Shown piece after piece: positions 7,140 to 15,839 of a stretch of 64,000 nucleotides of DNA. This DNA comes from Faucicola osloensis_D (GTDB lineage Bacteria > Pseudomonadota > Gammaproteobacteria > Pseudomonadales > Moraxellaceae). Position numbers and translations under genes: made by a program. Each line of letters begins with the position of its first letter. Within the stretch, counting starts at the first letter, position 1. The notes below the pieces were generated by a model. It ran no database searches. It had not been told where the DNA came from and saw only the letters and a list, made by a program, of their open reading frames with translations. The stretch is taken from NCBI GenBank assembly GCA_020041925.1, contig CP083409.1, one strand, 5' to 3'.

Positions 7140-8360
7140 TTAGGAAATCGTCACTTTGGCATACGCTTTTTTGCCTGCTTGAATCACCACGGTTTGTCCT
7201 GCAGTGAGGGCAAATCCTGCATCCACCACCTGACCATCCACTTTCACCGATTGGTTTTTCAAAAAGTCTTTCGCTTGTGCTGAGTTTTTTACCAAATTGG
7301 CTTGGTTTAACACTTGGGTGATAAATAACTGCGCTTGCCCATCAAGGCTAATCGTCACCTCTGGCAAATCCACTGGCAACTCACCATCTACCAAGCGATT
7401 GCCCGCTGATTTGTGAGCGTTTTCGGCGGCTTCTTTGTCATGGAAACGCTCAATCAGCTCTAGTGCCAAAATACGTTTGACTTCTTGCGGATTGCGCCCG
7501 TTTTCGATGTCTTTTAGCAAGGCTTCGACTTCATCCATGGGTTTGAAGCTAAGTAGCTCAAAATAACGCGCAATCAAAGTGTCTGGCATAGACAAGATTT
7601 TTTGGTACATGGAGCCTGCGCTGTCGTAAATGCCGATGTAATTGCCAAGCGATTTACTCATCTTTTGTACGCCATCTAAGCCTTCCAAAATCGGCACGGT
7701 GATACACACTTGTGGCACTTGACCATAGCGGGATTGCAGGGTACGACCCATGAGTAGGTTAAAGGTTTGGTCAGTACCACCTAGCTCAACATCGGCTTGC
7801 ATGGCGACTGAGTCATAACCTTGCACCAGTGGATACAAAAATTCGTGAATCGAAATCGGCGTTTGACTGTGATAGCGTTTTGAGAAGTCATCGCGCTCGA
7901 GCATACGAGACACGGTTTGCTGGCTTGCCAAACCAATCATGTCGCCTGCCGACATTTTACTAAACCAATCGGAGTTAAACATCACTTGGGTTTTAGCGGG
8001 GTCAAGGATTTTAAATACTTGCTCTTTATAAGTTTGGGCATTCTCCAGGATTTTTTCCTCAGACAACGGCGGACGAGTGGTGTTTTTACCCGTTGGGTCA
8101 CCAATGCGTGCGGTATAATCCCCAATCAAAAACAACACTTGGTGTCCCAAATCCTGAAAATGCTTGAGTTTATTGATTAAAACCGTATGACCCAAGTGCA
8201 AATCGGGTGCGGTCGGATCAAACCCTGCTTTGACTCGCAGTGGACGGTTTTCTTGAAGTTTTTTAATTAAATCGTCTTGCGAAATAATTTCGTGCGTACC
8301 ACGTTGGATGAGTTTGAGTTGTTCTTCTGCTGCTAAAAATTTATGAGTAGAATCGGTCAT
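7140..8360 (-). CDS. tyrS: Tyrosyl-tRNA synthetase
   Basis: 406 residues, class I synthetase that charges tRNA-Tyr. Signatures: HLGH at residues 55-58 (HIGH motif) after AGFDPTAPDL, the Tyr-binding QADVELGGTDQTFN region, and KMSKS near 232-236. The C-terminal ~65 residues form an S4 RNA-binding domain (KDFLKNQSVKVDGQVVD). I chose the ATG at 8360 (MTDSTHKF), which has GAGGT upstream; earlier in-frame starts would add 19 non-conserved residues and overlap the promoter. Length fits the type with GGTDQTFN (TyrS2/TyrZ-like). Transcription starts divergently from anmK. Confidence 0.96.
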   Translation of the reverse strand: MTDSTHKFLAAEEQLKLIQRGTHEIISQDDLIKKLQENRPLRVKAGFDPTAPDLHLGHTVLINKLKHFQDLGHQVLFLIGDYTARIGDPTGKNTTRPPLSEEKILENAQTYKEQVFKILDPAKTQVMFNSDWFSKMSAGDMIGLASQQTVSRMLERDDFSKRYHSQTPISIHEFLYPLVQGYDSVAMQADVELGGTDQTFNLLMGRTLQSRYGQVPQVCITVPILEGLDGVQKMSKSLGNYIGIYDSAGSMYQKILSMPDTLIARYFELLSFKPMDEVEALLKDIENGRNPQEVKRILALELIERFHDKEAAENAHKSAGNRLVDGELPVDLPEVTISLDGQAQLFITQVLNQANLVKNSAQAKDFLKNQSVKVDGQVVDAGFALTAGQTVVIQAGKKAYAKVTIS

Positions 8361-8415
8361 GCTTACCTCGAAAAAAGCGCGGGTTAAAACGGCTGAAAAA
8401 AAGTGAAGTTTAGCC

Positions 8416-8424
8416 ATTATAGCA
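8416..8424 (-). promoter_or_regulatory. Extended -10 promoter element for tyrS
   Basis: The minus strand reads TGCTATAAT, an extended -10 with perfect TATAAT, about 55 nt upstream of the tyrS ATG. No good -35 is visible, which is normal for this class. Confidence 0.6.
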
Positions 8425-8457
8425 AATTTGCAGATAAAATAAGGCAGGCTTTTAGTA

Positions 8458-8466
8458 TGCTATAAT
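8458..8466 (+). promoter_or_regulatory. Extended -10 promoter element for anmK
   Basis: TGCTATAAT on the plus strand, about 40 nt upstream of the anmK ATG. Together with the tyrS element it forms a divergent promoter pair. Confidence 0.6.
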
Positions 8467-8506
8467 CAAGGCACTCTCTACTTTGACAGCCCTAACGAGA
8501 ATAATT

Positions 8507-9814
8507 ATGAGCCAAACGTTGCCGACTGGACTACCTGCCAACCTGCCTTTTGATGAAGGATTTTTTAGCCATTTTACCGACATCATGGATGATATGATGA
8601 GCACCAAAGAAAACCCGCTTGCCGACTCGCCGTATGTGATTGGCATGATGGGTGGCACCAGCCTTGACGGACTCGATGCGGTGCTGTGCCAGTTCTATGA
8701 GATTGACGAAGACAATGATGAGCCTGTCGAGATTTTGGCGACGGTAAGCGAGCCGTTTCCCGATGATTTACGCGCCGTGTTGTTAGCGCTCACCCAACCA
8801 AACGGGGTGGCACAACTCATCGCTGATGGTAATTTGGCGTTCGAGAGCGAACTGGATGTATTTGGTTGGGCGAGTGTGTTTTATGCTGAGTTTGCCGCAA
8901 ATTTGGTCAATCAATTACTCGAGAAAGCGCAGGTGACCCCTGATGAAGTAACCGCGATTGGTTGTCATGGGCAAACCGTGCGTCATCGCCCACAGTGGTC
9001 ATTTAGCTTGCAACTGCTTGACCCGAATGTACTCGCTGAGCGCACTGCTATTGCGGTGGTGAGCGATTTTCGGCGCCGCGATATGGCAGTGGGTGGGCAA
9101 GGCGCGCCACTCGTGCCTGCGTTTCACCAAGCCATGTTTGCTACACCGCCTTATCATGCCGATAAAGTTATGCCAAAAGTGATTTTAAATTTAGGCGGTA
9201 TCGCCAATATCACGGTACTTGATGGCAGCGATGATGTGATTGGATTTGATACAGGGGTGGCAAATTTACTCATTGATGCTTGGTGCCAGCGTCATACTGA
9301 GCAAAGCTATGATCACAATGGCGATTGGGGAAAATCGGGGCAATTGCTTGAGCCATTATTAAATTTGCTTTTGACCCACCCATTTTTTGCCAAGCCGTTC
9401 CCAAAAAGCACTGGGCGAGAGGAGTTTAATTTGGCTTGGCTTGACGCTATGCTAGAACAATTGGGTCAGCAATTCCCCAATTTGGCGTATTCACCTGCCG
9501 ATGTACAAGCGACATTGGTGGCGCTTACCGCTAAATCCGTCAGCGATGCCATTGTGTCCGTCACTGATGGTGCGCAAGGCGAGTTGTTTGTCTGTGGTGG
9601 TGGGGCGTTAAATGCCTATTTAATGAGCCGTTTACAAGATAATTTAGCCACTTGGAGCATACAAACTACCGACAAAATTGGGCTGTCGCCGTTGTGGGTC
9701 GAAGCCGTAGCGTTTGCATGGCTGGCTCAGCAGACGATTTTGAACGTACCGAGTAACTTGCCCAGTGTCACCGGGGCAAATAAAAAAGTGGTATTGGGGC
9801 AGGTGTGTTTTTAA
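8507..9814 (+). CDS. anmK: Anhydro-N-acetylmuramic acid kinase
   Basis: 435 residues. It phosphorylates and hydrolyses 1,6-anhydro-MurNAc to MurNAc-6-phosphate in peptidoglycan recycling. Conserved blocks: GMMGGTSLDGLDAVL (ATP phosphate loop), IGCHGQTVRHRP, ILNLGGIANITVL, IGFDTGVANLLIDAW and ELFVCGGGALNAYLM. The protein is about 60 residues longer than the E. coli enzyme; most of the extra is an N-terminal extension of roughly 45 residues before the GMMGGTS motif. A Met-Met pair in the extension (ATG at 8594/8597) could be the real start, but neither site has a clear ribosome signal. It stands alone here, not with other recycling genes apart from mpl at 36.7 kb. Confidence 0.94.
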   Translation: MSQTLPTGLPANLPFDEGFFSHFTDIMDDMMSTKENPLADSPYVIGMMGGTSLDGLDAVLCQFYEIDEDNDEPVEILATVSEPFPDDLRAVLLALTQPNGVAQLIADGNLAFESELDVFGWASVFYAEFAANLVNQLLEKAQVTPDEVTAIGCHGQTVRHRPQWSFSLQLLDPNVLAERTAIAVVSDFRRRDMAVGGQGAPLVPAFHQAMFATPPYHADKVMPKVILNLGGIANITVLDGSDDVIGFDTGVANLLIDAWCQRHTEQSYDHNGDWGKSGQLLEPLLNLLLTHPFFAKPFPKSTGREEFNLAWLDAMLEQLGQQFPNLAYSPADVQATLVALTAKSVSDAIVSVTDGAQGELFVCGGGALNAYLMSRLQDNLATWSIQTTDKIGLSPLWVEAVAFAWLAQQTILNVPSNLPSVTGANKKVVLGQVCF

Positions 9815-9857
9815 CAGGGCGTATTTTTTTACGTCGACAATGACATTGATAGCACTT

Positions 9858-9905
9858 ACTTATAGCGCTTAACTTAAATTATAGCCCTTAACTTATAGCC
9901 TTTAT
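9858..9905. repeat. Imperfect short repeats in the anmK-fabF gap
   Basis: Three imperfect copies of an ACTTATAGC(C/G)CTTA-like unit (9858-9871, 9872-9890, 9891-9905). They lie in a 260-bp AT-rich gap with no gene. No function is apparent. Confidence 0.5.
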
Positions 9906-10074
9906 ACTGGGCTTTGGTCATTTTGGCGTAAGCCCTAATATTGTTCAACTGACTATAGATATATACAATCAACCTAAAGACGTTAAAGTTATTGTGTTTA
10001 CACTCGTACACTATTTTTGCTAAACTTTCATAAAATGTTATTCCAAAAATATTATTCAAAAATTCGAGCATAAA

Positions 10075-11376
10075 ATGACCACAAAAATTAGCCCAAAAAA
10101 GCCCCGCTACAACGAACGCCCTGACCACGAGCGTATTGTCATCACAGGCATGGGAGCCATTACCCCGCTAGGACTCGATGTAGAGAGCACTTGGCAACGG
10201 CTCATTAATGGCGAAAGCGGTATCAAAGCGATTAGCCATTTTGACGCCACTGACTACCGCGCACAAATCGCCGGCACAGTGGATGGGTTTGATATCGGCT
10301 TGTACATGAACGCCAAAGACGCGCGTCGGTATGACACCTTTGTGCAATATGGTGTTGCCGCAGCAGCACAAGCCTTGAAGCAAGCAGGCTTTATCAGTGA
10401 TCTGCAAGCCGCGCCCGTACAGCAGGTTGACCCCGACCGTATCGGGGTGATTATCGGCTCAGGGATTGGCGGTATCACCACCATTGAAGATACAGCGTTA
10501 AAGCTTCATAGCGAAGGTCCGCGTAAAATCTCGCCGTTTTTTGTGCCCTCCGCCATTGTGAATATGGCAGCTGGGCAAGTGGCGATTCGTCATGGGATTA
10601 AAGGGTTAAATCTTGCCACTTCTACCGCTTGTACCACAGCGACTCATGCGATTGGCTTGGCAGCAAGGTTGATTGCGTATGGCGATGCCGATGTGATTTT
10701 GGCGGGCGGCTGTGAAAAAGCCTCAAGCCAACTCGGTATCGGTGGCTTCTCAGCAATGCAAGCATTATCAACGCGCAACGATGCACCCACCAAAGCCAGT
10801 CGTCCATTTGACAAAGACCGTGATGGTTTTGTGCTGGGTGATGGGGCAGGCGTGCTAGTGATGGAAAGCCTTGCCCACGCCAAAGCACGCGGTGCGACGA
10901 TTCTGGCAGAGTTTGTCGGCTTTGGCATGAGTGATGACGCCAGCCATATCACTGCGCCACCGGAAAATGGTGAAGGTGCGGCTATGGCGATGCGTCACGC
11001 CTTGAGTGATGCTGGCATTGCACCCAGCGACATTGGCTACATCAATACCCATGGCACCAGTACCCCAGCAGGTGATGTGGCAGAGAGCCGCGCGATTGCG
11101 GGTATCTTTGGTGAGAACATGGTGGTAAGTTCCACCAAATCGATGACCGGTCATCTATTGGGTGCTGCAGGTGGTATCGAAGCGATTTTCACCGTTAAGG
11201 CGCTGCAACAACAAATATTGCCACCGACCATCAATTTGGATCATCAAGACCCTGAGTGCAAGCTTGACTATGTACCGCATACAGCCCGTAAAGTCGACCA
11301 CTTAACCCATGCGATTTCTAACAGCTTTGGATTTGGGGGTACCAATGGGTCGCTGTTGTTTGCCAAATGGCAGTGA
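10075..11376 (+). CDS. fabF: Beta-ketoacyl-ACP synthase II
   Basis: 433 residues, thiolase-fold condensing enzyme of fatty acid elongation. The catalytic triad is complete: Cys186 in ATSTACTTATHAIG, His326 in INTHGTSTPAGD and His360 in STKSMTGHLLGAAGG. The N-terminus carries RIVITGMGAITPLG and the C-terminus SNSFGFGGTNGSL. It condenses malonyl-ACP with acyl-ACP; sequence fits FabF rather than FabB (His-His-Cys with GxTxxxxGD spacing). It is monocistronic here and not next to fabD/fabG/acpP, so it may be a second copy; that cannot be checked from this window. The ribosome site is weak (GAG 6 nt before ATG). A strong terminator follows. Confidence 0.93.
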   Translation: MTTKISPKKPRYNERPDHERIVITGMGAITPLGLDVESTWQRLINGESGIKAISHFDATDYRAQIAGTVDGFDIGLYMNAKDARRYDTFVQYGVAAAAQALKQAGFISDLQAAPVQQVDPDRIGVIIGSGIGGITTIEDTALKLHSEGPRKISPFFVPSAIVNMAAGQVAIRHGIKGLNLATSTACTTATHAIGLAARLIAYGDADVILAGGCEKASSQLGIGGFSAMQALSTRNDAPTKASRPFDKDRDGFVLGDGAGVLVMESLAHAKARGATILAEFVGFGMSDDASHITAPPENGEGAAMAMRHALSDAGIAPSDIGYINTHGTSTPAGDVAESRAIAGIFGENMVVSSTKSMTGHLLGAAGGIEAIFTVKALQQQILPPTINLDHQDPECKLDYVPHTARKVDHLTHAISNSFGFGGTNGSLLFAKWQ

Positions 11377-11444
11377 CGATAAATAGCAATCACTGCGATG
11401 ACAACATTGACCCTTTCATTAATCTTTTAACGGTGTGAATTTTG

Positions 11445-11476
11445 AAAACGGCTATTGAAATTGTAGCCGTTTTTTC
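11445..11476 (+). terminator. fabF terminator
   Basis: AAAACGGCTA pairs perfectly with TAGCCGTTTT around TTGAAATTG and continues into T's. Confidence 0.88.
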
Positions 11477-11522
11477 GTTAAATGAAGCTATCCTATTTCA
11501 TCCTTAACGCTGGACACCATTC

Positions 11523-12485
11523 ATGTCAGGATTTGCCTTTTCCCACCAATTTTCAAAGCGCTGGCTTGCCACCCCTACCCCTGTCAAACACGCCATTATT
11601 CAAGAACTCGATGATATCGTTACCTTGCTTTACCCGGATACCGACCTTGATGAGTATCAATTTAGCGTGCCTAATCTGCATGATAAAGTCGAAGAATTAC
11701 TGGCTATCGAACGTGACCACCAAGAAAAATTACAAGCGCAAGCACATGAACGCGAGCTTGAAGAACAACGCCTAGAACAAGAAAGATTGGCACAACACAG
11801 ACTGGAACAAGAGCGGTTAGAAACTGAACGCTCAGAAATCGAGCGCTTGGAAAAAGAGCGCCTTGAGCAACAGCGCCTTGAACAAATACAGTTAACACAA
11901 GAAAACGAAAAAGAACGCCAAGCGCAAGAAGAACGTCTACAACGCGAACGCCAAGCACAAGATGACGCAGCCATTGCGGCGCTGGAGCAAGAACGCGCCA
12001 TTGCCAAACAAGCGCATCTAGCAAAACAAAGCAATCCTGCACAACCAGCGATGCAACTATCAACTGGCTCAATCGAGGTCGCGACCCACGAGCTAGATGA
12101 ACAAGCTCAATCCACGGATACCGCAACCAGCGATGTCACGATTGAGCGCCATCGCAGTGAGATGGTCTATGCTATTGATCACACTGATACCGCTGATAAC
12201 ACTGATAACTTTGCTGAGCCGTTAGCTGATGACCCAACAGCCGCAGTGATGACCCAAGAAACGAGCGTTACTGATCCACTTGCCGATACTGACAACCCAT
12301 CTAACGCTACCACGCCCGCTATTGAACAAATCAAACAAGATATCGTCAAACAGCTACAAGGCTATATCGACAACTATTTGCTCGAATCAATGACGCTGAT
12401 GAATGAGGATTTGAATCAATGGCTCAAAACCGAAGTGGAAAAACAGCTGACTGTTCGTTTATCACAAAGCCATCAAAGCCATTAA
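11523..12485 (+). CDS. Coiled-coil protein of unknown function
   Basis: 320 residues, no signal peptide and no membrane helix. Residues 1-60 form a small globular head (FAFSHQFSKRWLATPTPVKHAIIQELDDIVTLLYP). Residues ~60-170 are a long charged Glu/Gln/Arg/Leu coiled coil made of REL-EEQRLEQERL-like heptads. Residues ~170-265 are acidic, Thr/Asp-rich and probably disordered. Residues ~265-320 form an amphipathic helix (IKQDIVKQLQGYIDNYLLESMTLMNEDLNQWLKTEVEKQL). The head plus tail resembles Moraxellaceae hypothetical proteins I cannot name. The TolA-like composition is due to the coiled coil, and there is no anchor. It ends convergent with, and overlapping by 4 bp, the YkgJ gene. Confidence 0.75.
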   Translation: MSGFAFSHQFSKRWLATPTPVKHAIIQELDDIVTLLYPDTDLDEYQFSVPNLHDKVEELLAIERDHQEKLQAQAHERELEEQRLEQERLAQHRLEQERLETERSEIERLEKERLEQQRLEQIQLTQENEKERQAQEERLQRERQAQDDAAIAALEQERAIAKQAHLAKQSNPAQPAMQLSTGSIEVATHELDEQAQSTDTATSDVTIERHRSEMVYAIDHTDTADNTDNFAEPLADDPTAAVMTQETSVTDPLADTDNPSNATTPAIEQIKQDIVKQLQGYIDNYLLESMTLMNEDLNQWLKTEVEKQLTVRLSQSHQSH

Positions 12486-12838
12486 GCAGGCACTTGACCA
12501 AACATATCGTTAGATAACCCATAATGATGACGGGCTTTGATACATTGCTCGTCACCGACTTGTACCGATTGGCAGGTGCTTGAGCGTTTATCATAGATTT
12601 GGCAAGCCACCAAGTTACCAACTTCGCCAGCGAGTGCCACGCATCTAACCGGCTTTATTTCAGTACCTTTCATACAGGTATAAAAATCATTGACTTTGAC
12701 CGTCATCTCCTCGGGAATACCGAGTGTCTCGCCTTCTGCCCAATAAAAAGACACCCGATAGTTAGCGCAACATGCGCCACAGTGCATGCAGATATCGCTA
12801 TCCGCAGCTGCGCTTGATTTAAAAAAAACTTCTGCCAT
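12482..12838 (-). CDS. YkgJ-family cysteine cluster protein
   Basis: 118 residues. The pattern CMHCGACCANYRVSFYW at the N-terminus, with further Cys in the middle (FYTCMKGTE, VRCVAL, ACQIYDKRSSTCQSV, EQCIKAR), is the metal-binding cysteine cluster of the YkgJ/CxxCxxCC family, proposed to bind zinc or an Fe-S cluster. The biochemical role is unknown. It lies directly upstream of uvrC's 3' end on the same strand, but the gap makes cotranscription with uvrC possible only by readthrough. Its 3' end overlaps the convergent coiled-coil gene. Confidence 0.88.
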   Translation of the reverse strand: MAEVFFKSSAAADSDICMHCGACCANYRVSFYWAEGETLGIPEEMTVKVNDFYTCMKGTEIKPVRCVALAGEVGNLVACQIYDKRSSTCQSVQVGDEQCIKARHHYGLSNDMFGQVPA

Positions 12839-12904
12839 TTTTACAATGCCATGTCATTATCATTGTTAACTACCCGTTTCATCCAAAACGGTTAAAATTT
12901 AATA

Positions 12905-14794
12905 TCAGCCATGCAACACTTTATAAATGGTATTGGCCATCACCTTGCCAATGCCATTTACTTGCCCAATTTCATCTTGTGATGCGCCAAGCAGCTGCTG
13001 CAAGCCGCCAAAATGATTGAGTAACTCTCGGCGGCGTTTTTCCCCCAACCCAGGAATGGCTTCTAGCACTGAGCTTGAGCGGCGTTTATCGCGTTTTTTG
13101 CGGTGTGCGGTAATGGCAAAGCGGTGTGCTTCATCGCGGATATGCATAATCAAATGCAGTGCTTTGCTATCAGCCGGCAAATCGAGCGGCTCACGGTCAA
13201 TAAAATGCAGTACCTCAAGCCCAGCCTTGCGACCTTCGCCTTTTGCCACCCCGACGAGCAAAGTTTGGGTTAAAATCCCCAGCTCGCTCAGTACGTCTTT
13301 TGCCATATTAAGCTGCCCTTTACCGCCATCAATCAGCAATAAATCTGGCAGCGGCTGTTTACTATAGCGGCGGTTTAATACTTGCTTCATGGCGGCATAG
13401 TCGTCACCGCCCGTGATGCCATGAATGGCATATTGGCGATAGTCGCGTTTGCGCAGCCCCCCTTGGTCAGCGACCACACAGCTGGCGATGGTGGCTTCAC
13501 CCATGGTATGCGAGATATCAAAACATTCGATACGGTCAAGCGATTTGCCTTGTAGCGCCTCTTTTAATACCGCATTGAGGGCGTTGAAGCGAGATTTAAC
13601 TTCCAAATAATCGCCCAATTTGGTTTGCAGGGCGTTGTTGGCATTCATTTGGGCAAGGGTGAGCCATTCGCTCCGCTGCTCACGGACTTTGGTTTTTATC
13701 GTCACTTTTTTGCCAAAGGTTTCAGTTAAGGCTTCTGTCATCGCGGTTTGGTCGGGCAACTCATGACTTATAATCAGCTCTTCGGGCAAATCATCACTGA
13801 CTTGAAAATAAAATGAGCTGACAAACTCAGACAAGTTATCCGCTATGTCATTTTCGCTATCCACATCAGGAAAATAATTGTTGCCGCCCAAAACCTGCCC
13901 ATTACGCACATTCATGACATGCACACAGGTAATGCCCGCTTGACTGGCGATGGCGATGATATCGGCTTCACCTTTGACCGTATATACTGCTTGTTTGGCC
14001 TGTACTTCGCGTAGCATCGAGAGTTGGTCGCGATACAAGGCGGCTTGCTCAAAGTTCATGTCTTCAGCCGCTTGCTCCATTTTACCCACCAATTTGACTT
14101 GCAAATCCGTGCCTTCACCTTTTAAAAATCGAATGGTGTTATTGACGTCATCGGCATAGTCTTCGGGCGATACCAGCCCGACACACGGCGCTTTACAGCG
14201 TTTGATTTGGTACTCTAGGCAAGGGCGTTGACGCTGGGCGAAAAATGTATTGGTACATTGGCGCACCATAAACATTTTTTGCATCATTAGCAAGGTTTGC
14301 TTGGCGGCATGCGCCGAAGGAAAAGGTCCAAAAAATCTGCCTTTTTGGTGTTGTCCTTTACCGCGCCCATAGGCAAGTCTTGGATAAGGTTTATCGGCTG
14401 AGATAAAAACGTATAGATAGGATTTATCATCACGCAGTAGCACGTTGTAAGGCGGGCGATGGAGCTTGATGAGGTTTTGCTCAAGCAGCAGCGCTTCGGT
14501 CTCAGAGCGGGTTATGATGGTTTCGATGTTGTCGATACGTTGCACCAGCGCCCGCGTTTTGGGGTGGTCGATGGTTTTGGCAAAGTAGCTATTGACGCGG
14601 ATTTTGAGCGATTTGGCTTTGCCCACATAGATGATATCGCCATTTTTGCCGAGCATTTTATACACGCCTGGCAAGTTGGGCAGGCGCTTAATCAAGTGAT
14701 CCAATCGCGCTTTGCGGTCGGCAGTCGCTGCAGCAATTTCAATGGTTGCAGGGTCGATGGCTGGATTCACGCTGCTTTTTCTTTCTTTGGGCAT
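12905..14794 (-). CDS. uvrC: Excinuclease ABC subunit C
   Basis: 629 residues, the dual-incision nuclease of nucleotide excision repair. An N-terminal GIY-YIG domain (LPGVYKMLGKNGDIIYVGKAKSLKIRV, near residue 40) makes the 3' cut. A UvrB-interacting UVR helix pair (VGKMEQAAEDMNFEQAALYRDQLSML) follows near 235, then the RNase-H-like endonuclease domain (IECFDISHTMGEATIASCVV, LLIDGGKGQL, LHLIMHIRDEAHRFAI) that makes the 5' cut, and a C-terminal (HhH)2 domain (LEAIPGLGEKRRRELLNHFG). Length is normal for the family. It uses UvrA/UvrB products encoded elsewhere. Confidence 0.96.
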   Translation of the reverse strand: MPKERKSSVNPAIDPATIEIAAATADRKARLDHLIKRLPNLPGVYKMLGKNGDIIYVGKAKSLKIRVNSYFAKTIDHPKTRALVQRIDNIETIITRSETEALLLEQNLIKLHRPPYNVLLRDDKSYLYVFISADKPYPRLAYGRGKGQHQKGRFFGPFPSAHAAKQTLLMMQKMFMVRQCTNTFFAQRQRPCLEYQIKRCKAPCVGLVSPEDYADDVNNTIRFLKGEGTDLQVKLVGKMEQAAEDMNFEQAALYRDQLSMLREVQAKQAVYTVKGEADIIAIASQAGITCVHVMNVRNGQVLGGNNYFPDVDSENDIADNLSEFVSSFYFQVSDDLPEELIISHELPDQTAMTEALTETFGKKVTIKTKVREQRSEWLTLAQMNANNALQTKLGDYLEVKSRFNALNAVLKEALQGKSLDRIECFDISHTMGEATIASCVVADQGGLRKRDYRQYAIHGITGGDDYAAMKQVLNRRYSKQPLPDLLLIDGGKGQLNMAKDVLSELGILTQTLLVGVAKGEGRKAGLEVLHFIDREPLDLPADSKALHLIMHIRDEAHRFAITAHRKKRDKRRSSSVLEAIPGLGEKRRRELLNHFGGLQQLLGASQDEIGQVNGIGKVMANTIYKVLHG

Positions 14795-14949
14795 TTGATT
14801 TAGTTTACTTTTATATGGTTTTGCTACTATATTTAGTTGTTTTCATTGATTTTCAATCTATATCATAAAATAGTAGCTGAATGTAGAATTCACTGTACTT
14901 ATAAGAATGACATTTTAAGTAATCCTTTCTACTATAGTTCAACTCACTA

Positions 14950-15306
14950 TTAGTCAATTGCAAAACCCATTAAACGAAAGTCTGTTATAAAACACTCTCT
15001 ATCTTCGCCTTCTAATTGATTCATTAGATGTCTTAAGTTAAATGGGATACTCTGTGTGATATCAGATTTCAATAATTTCGATACATAAGAATCCTGAAAT
15101 AAATTTTCGGCTAGAACGAAAATACAAAAATTAATAAGTAATCTTTGTGCTTTCGAATAATTAGATTCAAAATCATATATTAGATAATCAAGAGAGCTTC
15201 TTAAAATTTGGTCATTATTCGCATTTTGAATCAAATGTATGTATAAACTATCCAAAATCTCTAATCTAGTTTCTTCATAACTTAAAGGCATTTGATTTAT
15301 ACTCAT
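14950..15306 (-). CDS. AT-rich orphan gene, unknown function
   Basis: 118 residues, no recognisable family. The protein is predicted to be mostly helical (EILDSLYIHLIQNANNDQIL, YSKAQRLLINFCIFVLAENLF) and acidic, with no signal peptide. The DNA is visibly AT-richer (about 30% G+C by eye) than the genes on both sides, as is the 155-bp gap after it, so recent acquisition is likely. It begins 42 bp downstream of the HNH nuclease gene on the same strand. Small helical acidic proteins beside HNH nucleases can be immunity proteins, but this HNH protein does not look like a toxin, so I offer that only as a possibility. The ribosome site is weak. Confidence 0.6.
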   Translation of the reverse strand: MSINQMPLSYEETRLEILDSLYIHLIQNANNDQILRSSLDYLIYDFESNYSKAQRLLINFCIFVLAENLFQDSYVSKLLKSDITQSIPFNLRHLMNQLEGEDRECFITDFRLMGFAID

Positions 15307-15348
15307 ATATCACTGTTTTGACTTTTAAGTAATTTCAATCTTAAACTA

Positions 15349-15732
15349 CTAATCCGATCCCCCACTTTTGACCCGAATGGTTTGTCCTGCGGGGCGTTTT
15401 TTGATCCAGTTAATGAATTTTTGCATCTCGCTATGCTCGGCAAGCCGCTCAACCGTATGGTAGTAGCTGGATAATTCTTGGTTGCTAAACACTTCATGCA
15501 CCTGCGCATGACAAGCAGGACACAGCATGGCGATGTCGTTTTTCATTTCATCACGGCTAAATTCGCGTTTGGTACGGGCTTTGTCGTGGCGGGATTTGGG
15601 AATCAGATGATGTTGGGTTAATTCAACCTCATCACGTCCACACAATTCACACGGTGGCGATGGCGCTTTTTCAGCCAAAATCGCCTCCCAGAATGCTTCA
15701 TCTTCGTTATTTTTTGCTTTACCTTTTGGCAT
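15349..15732 (-). CDS. HNH endonuclease family protein
   Basis: 127 residues. It has a complete zinc-supported HNH motif: CELC (residues 28-31), QHHLIPKS (HH of the beta-beta-alpha-metal fold), NDIAMLCPACHAQVHE (Asn, second CxxC and final His). The N-terminus is Lys/Glu-rich and the C-terminus basic (WIKKRPAGQTIRVK). It resembles free-standing HNH proteins common in Acinetobacter and Pseudomonas whose role is unknown; homing or restriction activity is not shown. It is probably cotranscribed with the AT-rich orphan gene downstream. Confidence 0.82.
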   Translation of the reverse strand: MPKGKAKNNEDEAFWEAILAEKAPSPPCELCGRDEVELTQHHLIPKSRHDKARTKREFSRDEMKNDIAMLCPACHAQVHEVFSNQELSSYYHTVERLAEHSEMQKFINWIKKRPAGQTIRVKSGGSD

Positions 15733-15839
15733 TAGTTTGTCACGCTTTGCTATCAGTTGTATCTATCATACAATAGCATTGTTGCCTTGCCAATGGCGTG
15801 TTGTCCCATATCTTTTTTCATGTTAAAAACGAGTCTGCC

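Noticed and set aside
9874..10128. Minus-strand open frame in the anmK-fabF gap
   Set aside because: It overlaps the fabF start, has biased AT-rich composition and no recognisable motif or ribosome site.
11657..12126. Two minus-strand open frames opposite the coiled-coil gene
   Set aside because: They are the antisense of Glu/Gln-rich heptads and give Ser/Arg/Cys- or Val/Leu-rich nonsense proteins.
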